Source of the DNA: Rhodocaloribacter litoris
Lineage (GTDB): Bacteria > Bacteroidota > Rhodothermia > Rhodothermales > ISCAR-4553
Length of the DNA: 64,000 nt
Direction of reading: 5' to 3'
Assembly: GCF_011682235.2 (NCBI RefSeq)
Contig: NZ_CP076718.1
Location: 1,254,693 to 1,318,692 of the forward strand
This document shows, piece after piece, positions 23,526-32,798 of this stretch. The notes under the pieces are model-generated. The model had not been told where the DNA came from. It made no database searches and was given only the letters and a program-made list of their open reading frames with translations. Position 1 is the stretch's first letter. Every line of letters starts with the position of its first letter. Position numbers and translations under genes: made by a program.

Positions 23526-24965
23526 TCATTGCCGCCGGAGTTCCTCCTGCCAGTTGGCCAGCCGGCGTTCCCCGGCGACCGTCGAATGAATCAGCTCGAA
23601 CTGCCCGAAGCCGTTCCGGTCGGCAAAGATGAACTGCGCCTGTCCTTCGCCGGGGATGTTGTTATAGACCCAGATCTCGTGCGGGGCGACGCCCCGGTCG
23701 AACAGGTGGGGTTCGATGTTGGTGGGGAGGCCGTATTTGATCAGGATGCGCCCGCGGTCCGTTTCCCAGCCTTCGGCCAGGCTGGAGGTGTAGCGGTCGT
23801 TGGCGTACTGGAGGCGCTGGTAGAACTCGTCCTTGAACTCGTTGACCGTGGTGTTCGGGTTGGGATCGCGTTTGTCCCAGAACTCCATCAAAAAGCGCTG
23901 GCGGGCTTCCAGTGTTCGGAGGCCCTTCATACGCCGGCGCTCCTGCTCGGTCGCGATGAGGTCGATGTGTGCGAAGGCACGGCTGACCTCCTCTTCGCTC
24001 ATGGCCGCGTACTGGCTGTTCTCGAAATCCGTCTCCACCAGGGTGGGGCCGGCCCGCTCCACGCCCGGATTGTAGACGAAAAACTTGCGGGCCTGCTCGG
24101 CGAGGGCTTCATTGGCCTCGTTGAGCAGGGCAATGCGGAGGAAGTACGAGCCGCTGGGCAGCCGGCTGATGTCGAAGGAGCCGGCGAGCACGTCCGGATG
24201 GCGCACCGGGCGCTGTGTGCGCTGCTGGTAGTCCGGCAGCGGCTGCGGCAGGTTGGCCTCGGCGATGTAGGCCAGCACCGTGTACGAGGCGTCGTCGCCG
24301 AGGACGGCCGGCAGGTTATAGACCTCGCCGTAATAGAAGAGCCGGCGGAGGTTGCTGCCGAAGAGTTGATTGGCATTGGGCCGGATGACGAGGCCGTTCT
24401 TGTAGAAGGGGTTTTCCCGGTCCCGGCTGGGTTCGATGGCGGTAGCGAGGGTCAGGTCCGAGAGGCCGACCAGGCCGGGGTTCGAGAAGTCGGGGATGAA
24501 GACGTCCCGTTGCAGCGTGAGTTCGGCGCGCTGCCGGGCGGGGTCGCCGGGGATGATGACGCGCAGGGTGTATTCGCCGGGTGGGACCGCCGTGCGGAGC
24601 TGGTGCACGAAGCGCTGGCCGGTGAGGAGGGCGCTCGTATCCGGCACGACGAACTGCAGGGTCAGAGAATCCTGCCACACGGGCGCTTCCGGTGCGGCGG
24701 GCAGGCCGGGCAGGGTACTGTGCAGCAAGGCGAGGTCCACCGGAAGCCGGGCGCTGTAGCCGGCCTCCGCCCTCTGATACGTCAGGTCGCGTGCCGCAAA
24801 GGCCAGGTAAACTTCCATCAGCGCATGGCGGTCGTCGTAGGCAAAGGCCGCGTGGTCGACGTCCACCTGCACGGGCCGCCGCTCCTGCGCCAGGGTCGTG
24901 GCAGGTTGCCAGCTCAGGCAGCCGACCAGGATGCCACACCGGAGTATCGTAGCAAGGTATCTCAT
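23526..24965 (-). CDS. GWxTD domain-containing exported protein
   Basis: A 479-residue protein with a signal peptide (RYLATILRCGILVGCLSWQPATTLAQ). The C-terminal third holds the GWxTD domain: FLMEFWDKRDPNPNTTVNEFKDEF, ANDRYTSSLAEGWETDRGRILIKYG, then EIWVYNN. The N-terminal part looks like two beta-sandwich domains with a Tyr-rich centre (LRRLFYYGEVYNLPA). The GWxTD family is widespread in Bacteroidota, Chlorobi and acidobacteria and has no established role, although genes often sit near cell-envelope functions. It is transcribed towards asnS with a 153-nt gap, and divergently from the giant adhesin-like gene across 226 bp. Confidence 0.92.
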   Translation of the reverse strand: MRYLATILRCGILVGCLSWQPATTLAQERRPVQVDVDHAAFAYDDRHALMEVYLAFAARDLTYQRAEAGYSARLPVDLALLHSTLPGLPAAPEAPVWQDSLTLQFVVPDTSALLTGQRFVHQLRTAVPPGEYTLRVIIPGDPARQRAELTLQRDVFIPDFSNPGLVGLSDLTLATAIEPSRDRENPFYKNGLVIRPNANQLFGSNLRRLFYYGEVYNLPAVLGDDASYTVLAYIAEANLPQPLPDYQQRTQRPVRHPDVLAGSFDISRLPSGSYFLRIALLNEANEALAEQARKFFVYNPGVERAGPTLVETDFENSQYAAMSEEEVSRAFAHIDLIATEQERRRMKGLRTLEARQRFLMEFWDKRDPNPNTTVNEFKDEFYQRLQYANDRYTSSLAEGWETDRGRILIKYGLPTNIEPHLFDRGVAPHEIWVYNNIPGEGQAQFIFADRNGFGQFELIHSTVAGERRLANWQEELRRQ

Positions 24966-25191
24966 CTCGGATAGGGGAATAGCCCGCGGGAATCGTTCCT
25001 CATACGACCCGGGACTTTCTCACGTTTCCGCACGAACGCAGTCCTGACCGGATACGGCGGCTTGGGTATGGCCGTTCGCGCTGGTGTAGTCATCCCGTAT
25101 GGGAACCTGGCGTGCCGTCGGGGCAAAAAAATGGGTTACCTCAAAATCCGGGGGGGCGCACCGCCCCCGCCTCCTGTCCGGCGTACCGTTT

Positions 25192-28100
25192 ATGAGATTG
25201 CTGTCCTGCATGGCCCGGTCCGGTCTGGTGCTCCTGCTCACCATGTTTGCCGGCACGGCATCCTACGGACAGGCCTGCGTGCGCTGGCTCAACGTCACCG
25301 ACGGCTCGGACCTCAACGACGGCCTCACCTCAACGACGGCATGGCAATCCTTCGAGTTCGCCTATAAAAATGCACCCGATGGGTGCGTCGTCCGAACGGC
25401 CGCCGGCGAATACTTCCAGGGAGACGACAACGACGGCATCCAGCTCTCGGGGTCGAAGAACCTGATCTTCGAGATCAACACCTTCGGGGGCAGCGACGAG
25501 CTGCGTTTCCCGGAAGACGTTTTTACCCTCAACCTGAGTGCCGGCAAAACCGTCGTCATTCGGGGCGGCACGGCCACCAATCCCACGGTATACTTTGGCG
25601 ACGGGGTGATCAACGACCCGGTCAACTTTCCGAGCAACCGGGGCTTTCTCGACACGATCACCATCACCTCGGGCACGCTGGACATCCAGGTGCCGGTGAC
25701 GATCGACGCCTTCGTGACGACGATCAACCGCAACACGGCCGGCAGCTTCATCGCCGGCAACGTCACCTATGCCCCGCTCAACCGGGCGATCAACATCACG
25801 GGCAGTGTATCGGCCACAGCCGGCGCCGAACTGCCGCCGGCCCTGGCGGCCGGCACGGTCACGATCAGCACCACGGCCGGCACTTACACTTCGAACAAGA
25901 GCCATACCCTGAGCGATGGCGGCACGCTACAACTGACCGGTGCCGGCCATGTCGTCTTCGCGTCGGTCTTCACCGTGACTTCGGGCGGGACGGCGGCCAT
26001 CCTCAACACCGGCCCGGGGACCCTGGCCTTCAACGGTGGCCTCGTCGTCAATGCCACCGGCAGCGTCGGTAACCTCATTGCCAACCTGTCGACGGGTTCC
26101 ATCTCGATGGCAAGCACGACGTTCAACCACCAGGGCGCCGCCAACGGCACCGGCGGAGACCACTTTACGGCGACGATCCTGAACGGCGGCACCGGCACGA
26201 TCACGACGGGCCGGCTGACCGACAACCCCAATACCGATCCCGGCGAGGGAGACCGGGTGCTGGTCACGACGAACAACGTCGCCGCGGGCACCTTCAACGT
26301 CGGCGGGGGGCCTTCGGTCATCCGCGGCGATCTGCTCAACGCCGGCACCTTCAACCTGCTGGGCGACGTGCTCCTGACCGGCAACCTGGTCAACCCCCCC
26401 GGCGCCACGATCAACACCAACACGTTCACCCTCTCGCTGGCGGGGGGGCGGCTCTACGACAACGACGGGGACATCACCGGCAACGGCACGGTGGAGCTCC
26501 AGGCAACCGCAACACTCGGGGCCAACCCCGGCACGGGCGGCAGGCTGCCGAACGTGTACGTCTCCGGCGGCCATGCCACCCTCGACGCGCTGGAGATCAC
26601 CGGCAGCCTGACCATCGACAGTGCCGGCAGCAACAACACCGTCAAGACGACCAGCGGCATCACCGGTGACCTCACGATCACGAACGCCGGCTCGGTGACC
26701 GTCAGCGGGCCCTCCATCGGCGGCAACACCAGCGTGGCCGCCGGCACGGTCACCATCGAGGCCACCACCTTTGGAGGCAACGTCTCGACCAGCGGCAGCG
26801 GCACGCTCACCCTGAACGCCGGCGCGCCCCTCACCATCGCCGGCAACCTGACAGCCGGAAGCAGCGGCCAGTTGACGCACACCCCCGGAACGGCGACGAC
26901 CATCAGCGGCAACCTGAACCTGCACAGCGGCACGCTGCTGATGAACGACAGCATCACCGTCAACGGCAACCTCACCCAGACCGGCGGCACGCTCAACTTC
27001 AACACCACGGCCCATACCCTGACCCTGAAGGGGCACTTCACCCGCACCGGGGGCACCGTCCTCCGCGGCAACGGCACGCTGCGCTTCACCGGAGGACAAA
27101 CCCAGACCCTTCAGGGCGGTCCGAACCTCATCCTCTGGACCGTCGAAGTCCTGGAGCCGGGCACCCGGGTCGTTCTCCAGGACGGCTCGCTCGACATCGA
27201 GCAGGGCTTCACCATCGGCTCCGGAGCCAGCGTGGACCTCGGCACCCGGGCCGTCCGCCTCGCCGGCCAGAACGCGGTGATGACCAACGACGGCTCGTAC
27301 ACGGCCGCTCCCGACGGGGCGGTGGTCTTCGGCTGTACGGAAACGGTGGCCGGTGCCGGCAACTGCGCAGCGACCCTGCTCAACCAGCGCCTGCGGGGCA
27401 ACGGGCTCTATGGCAACCTCAAGATCCTTCAGGTCGAGGATGCCGCCAACGTGCGGATCGATCCGGACCCCGGCCACGCCGTGGTGATGTCCGGGATCCT
27501 GACGTTTCAGGTGGGCGGCATCGACCTCAATGGCCGGCACTTCGACCTCTCCAGCGCCGGCGGCACGCCCCTGATCCGCCGGAATCTGGGGAATGCCGTC
27601 GGGCCCGATGCCCGGCCCGACGGCAGCGACGGCGGCTGGTTCACCGACCCGACCGGACAGGGAACCTTCAACGCATCGGGCATCGCCTACGACATCGAGT
27701 ACTTCGGCACGCTCACTGCCGACGTCACCGTGAGCGCCATCCCTTTCGGTATCTGGGCGGGCACGAACGTCCGTAACGTCTCCGTCATAACGACGGGCCC
27801 CTTCTCGGTCCTGCTCAATGCGAACCATTCGTTTGCCGGCTCCCTCACCGTTGCCGCCACCGCCACCCTCGACCTGAACGGATTCACCCTGACCTCGACG
27901 GGCACGAACGTAACCCACCTGGTCGCCGGCACCATCACGGGCGACCAGGGAATGACCATCTCCGGTTCGGGCTCGCTCGGCGGCGGCGGCACCATCAGTT
28001 CCCTGACCATCAACACACCGCCGGGCTCCACCTTTACGGTCAAAACCCTGCGCCATCTCCACCACCTGAACGTGAACTCGGGCCGGGTGAGCCTCGGCTT

Positions 28101-31100
28101 CGACCCCGAGACGGACAACCCGGCCAGCCCCGGAAACATCGACCGATACAACCAGACCGGCGGAGACGTCACGCTGACGACAGCGGTCGACATCGGTGAA
28201 AAGGTATCATCCGGTGTGTTCAACCTTACCGGCGGTACCTTCAACAATGCCAGCTTCGACGTCAACCTGTACAACACGGCCCTGACTTCGGACGACCCGG
28301 CTTCTTTCGTGGATGGCGGCACGGGGGCTTTCATCTACCGCAACGCAGGAACCCTCAACAACAACCTCGACGGCGACGTCCTGATGACCCTGCCCCCCCG
28401 CCTGGTCATTCAGGCCGGGGCCGGGGCGGTTACGCTCACGGGCAACGCCGGCGTCACGAACGCCCTCATCCACACCACGGGCAACCTGGACCTCAACGGC
28501 CACAGCTTCTTCCACCGGGGAACCACCTGGCACTACGAAGCTTCCGCCGACAACTACGGGACGGCCGGCACGTTCGTCATCAACGGAGCCGTCACGGCCC
28601 TCCTCAACAAGGACGTCACCCTCCCCGGCCTGACAAAGAACAGCACGGAAACCTTCACCCTGACCGGACCGGCCGGCCGGCTTACGGTCGCCACGCGATT
28701 GACCCTCAACAACGGCACGATCAACCAGGGGAACATCGACCTGGTGCTTTCCGGCTCCGGAACCGTGTTCGACTACAACGGCGGCACCCTGGCTTCGACC
28801 GGCGGGCGGCTCGTCTTCGATGCCGGTACGGCCCAGACGATGACCTTTGCCGCCGGGCTCGACATCCCTCACCTCCACCTGAAAAACGACCTGACGGCCG
28901 ACGGCGACCGGGGCAGTGAGGTCTTCAACGTGTCCGGAACCTTCACCTTCGGGGAAAACGACAGCGACCTCCTCTTTGCCGACGCCAATACCAACATCTC
29001 GTTCTCGGAGGGTGCCGTCATCAAGCGCAACGGGCCGGGAACGATCGTGGACAACACCGGGCCCCGCCCCAGGATTCCCCGTTTCCCCGATACCGGCCTC
29101 GTCGACGTGTGGTACCTCGCTCCCGTCACCACGGACACCGAACTGCCGTCCGAGAGGCTCGGAACGCTCCGCATCGACCCCGGAACCGGCCATGTGCTGC
29201 TCGACAAGGCCGTCACGGTGGGCGTCGCCCTCGAACTGCTTTCGGGCAACCTGAACACGAACGACAGCAACACCATCACCATGGCAGAAGGTGGTACGGT
29301 GCTGCGAGCCCGGGGTACGCTCAACGACGACAACGGCAACGGCCTCTCCGACGCCGAAGACGGCTCCGGAAACGGCACCAACATTCAGGGGACGAGCTAC
29401 ACGCTGGTCTACGACGTCAGCGGTGGGGATATCGTCACCCAGTCGGGTGAATATCCGGAGGGTCCCGCCATTGCCCTGCAGGTCGTCGGGGCGGGGCACA
29501 CGTTGACGCTGCACGCCGGCCGGCGTGCGGCCTCGCTCGAGGTGACGTGGTCCGAAACGATGACCGGCACCGCCCCCCTCTTCGATCTGAACGGCTTCGA
29601 CCTGACCGTAACCGGCGCAGCGACTGTCACAGGACCGGCCGGTGCCGGCTCGTCCGGGACCCTGGTCAACACGCGCAACGACCGCACCTCCACCCTCCAT
29701 GTCGGCGGAAACCTGACCGTCGGCGCCGGCACCGCCATCGGTTCACCCGACGACCCGGAGCCGAACGGCATCGTGTCGGTAAATGCGACCGGAGACGTGA
29801 TCCTCCAGGGGGACTACCATGGCGGCACGATCAGCGTGGCCGGCAAACTCATCCTCGGCGGCAGGCTCCACGGCGCGCTCGTCGCCGCCGGGGACGTAGA
29901 GCTGACCACGGGCGTGCTCAACGCCACCTCGATCACGTTCAACGGCTTCCGCCAGCAACTCACCCTCAACGGCGACGTGACCGCGGATACGATCACGCTG
30001 GCCCAGTCGCCGGATGCGGAGGGCAACCAGCCGTACGTCATGCTGGCCACGCACCGTGCCGACGTCATCGCGGTCGGCACCGTGCTCAATCTGAACGGCG
30101 GTCTGTTCATCACGGGCCCGAACAACCGCATCCTGTTGCCGACGCCCACCAGCGCCCAGGGCTTCACGCGCAACCCGCCTGCGGGTGTGCAGAGCCACGT
30201 CGTGGGTAATGTGAGCATCTTCGTTCCGGCCGGCACGCCGGGATCGGCTACCGCGGGCAATGGCCGCTTCGAGTACCCGGTCGGCAGCATGGCGGCTTAC
30301 CGGATGGCCGCCATCACGTTCGAGGACGACGACCCGGCCATCACGGGCGCCACCATCACGGTGCGTCACGTGGATCAGCGCCCGGAGGGGCTCGTCGGCT
30401 TCCCGATCCACACGAACGGGCAGGTGATCTCCGGCACGGCCGACTTCTACTGGCTGATCACGTCTTCGGTGGGCTTCGGCACCACCCAGGCATTCAACCT
30501 CGAGTTCCTGGCGGAAGGATTCACCGGCTACGACGACGTCCGCACGCTCCGGATCGTGCGTCGCCTCGCCCGCGACGTGGTCAACCCGTGGACGTTGCAA
30601 GAGGGCACCTACGACAACTTCAACACGGGCCCGTCGGATACGGACCCGCTCGTGCGGGTAACCGGTACGCAGGGGGGCCTCGTGCCACAGGGGGCGCTCT
30701 TCAGCTTCGGGATCGAAGAGGTTCCCGGCCTGGCGTTTCTCCAGGTCATCCACGCCGCCGCTCACCCCGACCTCGCCGAGATCGACATCTACCTCGGCGA
30801 CGACCTGGCCCTGAACGACTTCGCCTATCGCCATGCCACACCGGTCTTCGCACTCGACGTCTCGAACAGAAGCACCGGCCCCCTGGCCACGTTCCACATC
30901 GGCGTGGCACCGGGCAACAGCACCGGCGCGGCCGACACCCTCCTGACCCGGCGCGTCGAACTGGCCGAAGGCCAGACCAGCCCCCTGCTCCTCCTCGACG
31001 ACGGTGGCGGGAGCATCCGGCTGCTCCAGGCCGATGCCGTGCGGACGCGCGCCGCCGACCCGACGAGCGTCGACCTGCTCCTGGTGCACGGGGTCTCCGA

Positions 31101-31728
31101 TGCACCGGCCGTCGACGTACGCCTCTTTCAGGGCTCGTCCGGACAGGGCCCGCTCGTGCTCGCCGGCCTTGACTTCACCGAGGATCTCGTCCATTATCGC
31201 TCGCTCGACCCCCAGGTGTACACGCTCGAATTCCTGGAAACCGGTACCACGGAACAGGTCTTCGCCTCCCGAATCGATCTGAGCGGCCTCGATGGCGAAG
31301 CCGTCCTGGCCATCGCCCACGGGCTGCTCGACCCGCCGGTCGGGCGTGAAGGCTCCCGGGGTGCCAACGTGATGGTCGTCACCCTCGCGGGGGAGGTCCG
31401 CGTCGGCACGGTCGTCACGGCCGGCGAAAGGGAAACGACCGACATCCCGGCCCGCTTCAGCCTCAAGGGCAACTTCCCGAACCCCTTCAACACCGGCACC
31501 ACGATCCTGTTTGACCTGCCCGAGACGGCCGAAGTCTCCATCCAGGTCTTCGACGTGCTGGGTCGCCAGGTGCTGGCACTGCCCGGGCAAACGGTTGAGG
31601 CGGGGGCCAGGCGTTCGATCCAGCTCCAGGCGACGAACCTCGCCTCGGGCACCTACCTCTACCGGCTGCAGGCCGTCAGCCCGAACAACACCTGGGTCCG
31701 CGCCGGCAAGATGACGCTACTCAAGTAA
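25192..31728 (+). CDS. Giant beta-solenoid surface protein with DUF4397 repeats and T9SS C-terminal sorting domain
   Basis: About 2,178 residues from the ATG at 25192. The signal peptide (CMARSGLVLLLTMFAGTASYGQ) decides this start over an upstream ATG at 25099. Residues of about 80-1,650 are Gly/Thr/Asn/Ser-rich short beta repeats (SGTLTLNAGAPLTIAGNL, GNLTQTGGTLNFNT and similar), typical of a parallel beta-helix in filamentous adhesins. Two DUF4397-like units follow (FLQVIHAAAHPDLAEIDIYLGDD and LLLVHGVSDAPAVDVRLFQG). The end (GNFPNPFNTGTTILFDLP through GRQVLALP to WVRAGKMTLLK) is a T9SS type A sorting domain. It is expected to be exported and anchored on the cell surface; ligand unknown. No clear ribosome binding site precedes the ATG, and a GC hairpin (25152-25168) sits in the leader. 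Confidence 0.92.
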   Translation: MRLLSCMARSGLVLLLTMFAGTASYGQACVRWLNVTDGSDLNDGLTSTTAWQSFEFAYKNAPDGCVVRTAAGEYFQGDDNDGIQLSGSKNLIFEINTFGGSDELRFPEDVFTLNLSAGKTVVIRGGTATNPTVYFGDGVINDPVNFPSNRGFLDTITITSGTLDIQVPVTIDAFVTTINRNTAGSFIAGNVTYAPLNRAINITGSVSATAGAELPPALAAGTVTISTTAGTYTSNKSHTLSDGGTLQLTGAGHVVFASVFTVTSGGTAAILNTGPGTLAFNGGLVVNATGSVGNLIANLSTGSISMASTTFNHQGAANGTGGDHFTATILNGGTGTITTGRLTDNPNTDPGEGDRVLVTTNNVAAGTFNVGGGPSVIRGDLLNAGTFNLLGDVLLTGNLVNPPGATINTNTFTLSLAGGRLYDNDGDITGNGTVELQATATLGANPGTGGRLPNVYVSGGHATLDALEITGSLTIDSAGSNNTVKTTSGITGDLTITNAGSVTVSGPSIGGNTSVAAGTVTIEATTFGGNVSTSGSGTLTLNAGAPLTIAGNLTAGSSGQLTHTPGTATTISGNLNLHSGTLLMNDSITVNGNLTQTGGTLNFNTTAHTLTLKGHFTRTGGTVLRGNGTLRFTGGQTQTLQGGPNLILWTVEVLEPGTRVVLQDGSLDIEQGFTIGSGASVDLGTRAVRLAGQNAVMTNDGSYTAAPDGAVVFGCTETVAGAGNCAATLLNQRLRGNGLYGNLKILQVEDAANVRIDPDPGHAVVMSGILTFQVGGIDLNGRHFDLSSAGGTPLIRRNLGNAVGPDARPDGSDGGWFTDPTGQGTFNASGIAYDIEYFGTLTADVTVSAIPFGIWAGTNVRNVSVITTGPFSVLLNANHSFAGSLTVAATATLDLNGFTLTSTGTNVTHLVAGTITGDQGMTISGSGSLGGGGTISSLTINTPPGSTFTVKTLRHLHHLNVNSGRVSLGFDPETDNPASPGNIDRYNQTGGDVTLTTAVDIGEKVSSGVFNLTGGTFNNASFDVNLYNTALTSDDPASFVDGGTGAFIYRNAGTLNNNLDGDVLMTLPPRLVIQAGAGAVTLTGNAGVTNALIHTTGNLDLNGHSFFHRGTTWHYEASADNYGTAGTFVINGAVTALLNKDVTLPGLTKNSTETFTLTGPAGRLTVATRLTLNNGTINQGNIDLVLSGSGTVFDYNGGTLASTGGRLVFDAGTAQTMTFAAGLDIPHLHLKNDLTADGDRGSEVFNVSGTFTFGENDSDLLFADANTNISFSEGAVIKRNGPGTIVDNTGPRPRIPRFPDTGLVDVWYLAPVTTDTELPSERLGTLRIDPGTGHVLLDKAVTVGVALELLSGNLNTNDSNTITMAEGGTVLRARGTLNDDNGNGLSDAEDGSGNGTNIQGTSYTLVYDVSGGDIVTQSGEYPEGPAIALQVVGAGHTLTLHAGRRAASLEVTWSETMTGTAPLFDLNGFDLTVTGAATVTGPAGAGSSGTLVNTRNDRTSTLHVGGNLTVGAGTAIGSPDDPEPNGIVSVNATGDVILQGDYHGGTISVAGKLILGGRLHGALVAAGDVELTTGVLNATSITFNGFRQQLTLNGDVTADTITLAQSPDAEGNQPYVMLATHRADVIAVGTVLNLNGGLFITGPNNRILLPTPTSAQGFTRNPPAGVQSHVVGNVSIFVPAGTPGSATAGNGRFEYPVGSMAAYRMAAITFEDDDPAITGATITVRHVDQRPEGLVGFPIHTNGQVISGTADFYWLITSSVGFGTTQAFNLEFLAEGFTGYDDVRTLRIVRRLARDVVNPWTLQEGTYDNFNTGPSDTDPLVRVTGTQGGLVPQGALFSFGIEEVPGLAFLQVIHAAAHPDLAEIDIYLGDDLALNDFAYRHATPVFALDVSNRSTGPLATFHIGVAPGNSTGAADTLLTRRVELAEGQTSPLLLLDDGGGSIRLLQADAVRTRAADPTSVDLLLVHGVSDAPAVDVRLFQGSSGQGPLVLAGLDFTEDLVHYRSLDPQVYTLEFLETGTTEQVFASRIDLSGLDGEAVLAIAHGLLDPPVGREGSRGANVMVVTLAGEVRVGTVVTAGERETTDIPARFSLKGNFPNPFNTGTTILFDLPETAEVSIQVFDVLGRQVLALPGQTVEAGARRSIQLQATNLASGTYLYRLQAVSPNNTWVRAGKMTLLK

Positions 31729-31804
31729 TACCTCTGCGCTTTGAACCTCACCGTAGCGTCGACCGGCCGCTCGACGTTACCAGCGGTCCGTCGGTGCGTT
31801 CGAT

Positions 31805-31835
31805 GGCCCGGCGTCGTGCCAGGCCGGGGCCTTTT
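31805..31835 (+). terminator. Intrinsic terminator after the giant surface protein
   Basis: GGCCCGGC (31805-31812) pairs with GCCGGGGCC (31823-31831) with one bulged base across a ten-base loop, and four Ts follow (31832-31835). It lies 76 bases after the stop codon at 31726-31728 and just before the convergent phosphoesterase gene ends at 31841. Confidence 0.7.
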
Positions 31836-31840
31836 GCACT

Positions 31841-32680
31841 TCAGGGTTCCGGGCCCGCCGCCGCCACGGGGTCCCCTCCTCCCCCCGCCCGCTCGAACCG
31901 TACCGTGCCGTCCGTCACAAACCGCCGCCGTTCCGGTACGTAGCGCCGTTCCTCGATCACGAACGCCTCCGGCGTCACGGAGACGAGGTTGTAAAAGTTC
32001 GTATCGCGGTGCCCACGGCGTCCCCGGTTGCTCGTAGCCGTGCCGGCGCTGGCAATGACGATCCGGTGCTTTCCGGGGACGATATCCAGCGGTTCGATGT
32101 GCGAGATGTGCAGGTGACCACAGAGAATCAGATCGACGCCGGCCTCGGCCGACGCCGCCAGCGTGCGCCGTGCGCGGCGGGCCACGTCGTGCGGCCCGAG
32201 GGCCTGCAGCTTCGTCAGGTGATGATGCACGACCAGCACCTTGAAGATCCCGGGGGGCTGCCCGCCAAAAAACGTGCGGATGGCCTTCAGGGCCTCCCCT
32301 GTAATCCGCCCGCCCTTGATGGTCAACCCGTAGGCCGAGTTGATGCCCAGCACCGCCAGGCCGTCTTTGACGAACGACGGGTTCAGGTCGTCCGAGATGA
32401 AGGTGCGGTAGCGATGGAGCGGGTCGAAGATCCGGGTCCAGGGCCGGTGCCACCAGGCAACGACATCGTGGTTGCCGGGTACCACCAGCGTGGGCGCCTC
32501 GAAGGCCTCCAGCATGGCCCGGGCCGCCTCGAACTGCGCGCGACGGGCCCGCTGGGTCAGGTCTCCGCTGACCGCGACCAGGTCCACCCCTTCCGTGTTG
32601 ACCTCCCGGACGAGATCCTCCACGATGAACGGATGGGCGATGCGACCGAAGTGGATGTCGGAGAGATGCGCAACCTTCAT
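31841..32680 (-). CDS. Metallophosphoesterase (calcineurin-like)
   Basis: A 279-residue soluble phosphoesterase. The five calcineurin-like metal motifs are in order: HLSDIHFGR (DxH), AVSGDLTQRAR (GDxxxR), VVPGNHDVV (GNHD), VVHHHLTKL and CGHLHISHI (GHxH). It begins at the ATG at 32680, immediately before MKVAHLSDIHFG; the longer upstream frame crosses the pdhC terminator and is rejected. The family includes 3',5'-cAMP phosphodiesterase (CpdA), and motif content is compatible with that or with another cyclic-nucleotide or phosphodiester hydrolase. It lies downstream of the pdh operon on the same strand, separated by a strong terminator. Confidence 0.92.
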   Translation of the reverse strand: MKVAHLSDIHFGRIAHPFIVEDLVREVNTEGVDLVAVSGDLTQRARRAQFEAARAMLEAFEAPTLVVPGNHDVVAWWHRPWTRIFDPLHRYRTFISDDLNPSFVKDGLAVLGINSAYGLTIKGGRITGEALKAIRTFFGGQPPGIFKVLVVHHHLTKLQALGPHDVARRARRTLAASAEAGVDLILCGHLHISHIEPLDIVPGKHRIVIASAGTATSNRGRRGHRDTNFYNLVSVTPEAFVIEERRYVPERRRFVTDGTVRFERAGGGGDPVAAAGPEP

Positions 32681-32743
32681 GACCTCATGCAGCAGGGGTT
32701 CGCCGGCTTGATACCCCGAAGCGGGTCCATGCGATCCGCACAC

Positions 32744-32773
32744 AAAAGGGCGGCTCCCCGCAGGGGGCCGCCC
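32744..32773 (-). terminator. Intrinsic terminator of the pdh operon
   Basis: On the minus strand, GGGCGGC followed by CCCC pairs through GGGG with GCCGCCC (stem 32748-32754 with 32767-32773, inner stem 32756-32759 with 32763-32766), and TTTT follows the stem. It starts 26 bases past the pdhC stop and separates the operon from the phosphoesterase gene. Confidence 0.9.
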
Positions 32774-32798
32774 TCGTGCGCCCGGAACGGTCATCGAT

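Noticed and set aside
25927-31590. Long antisense frames (712, 497 and 615 residues) inside the giant surface-protein gene
   Set aside because: All follow the repeat structure of the sense gene and encode low-complexity protein with no start signal or homology; they are shadows.
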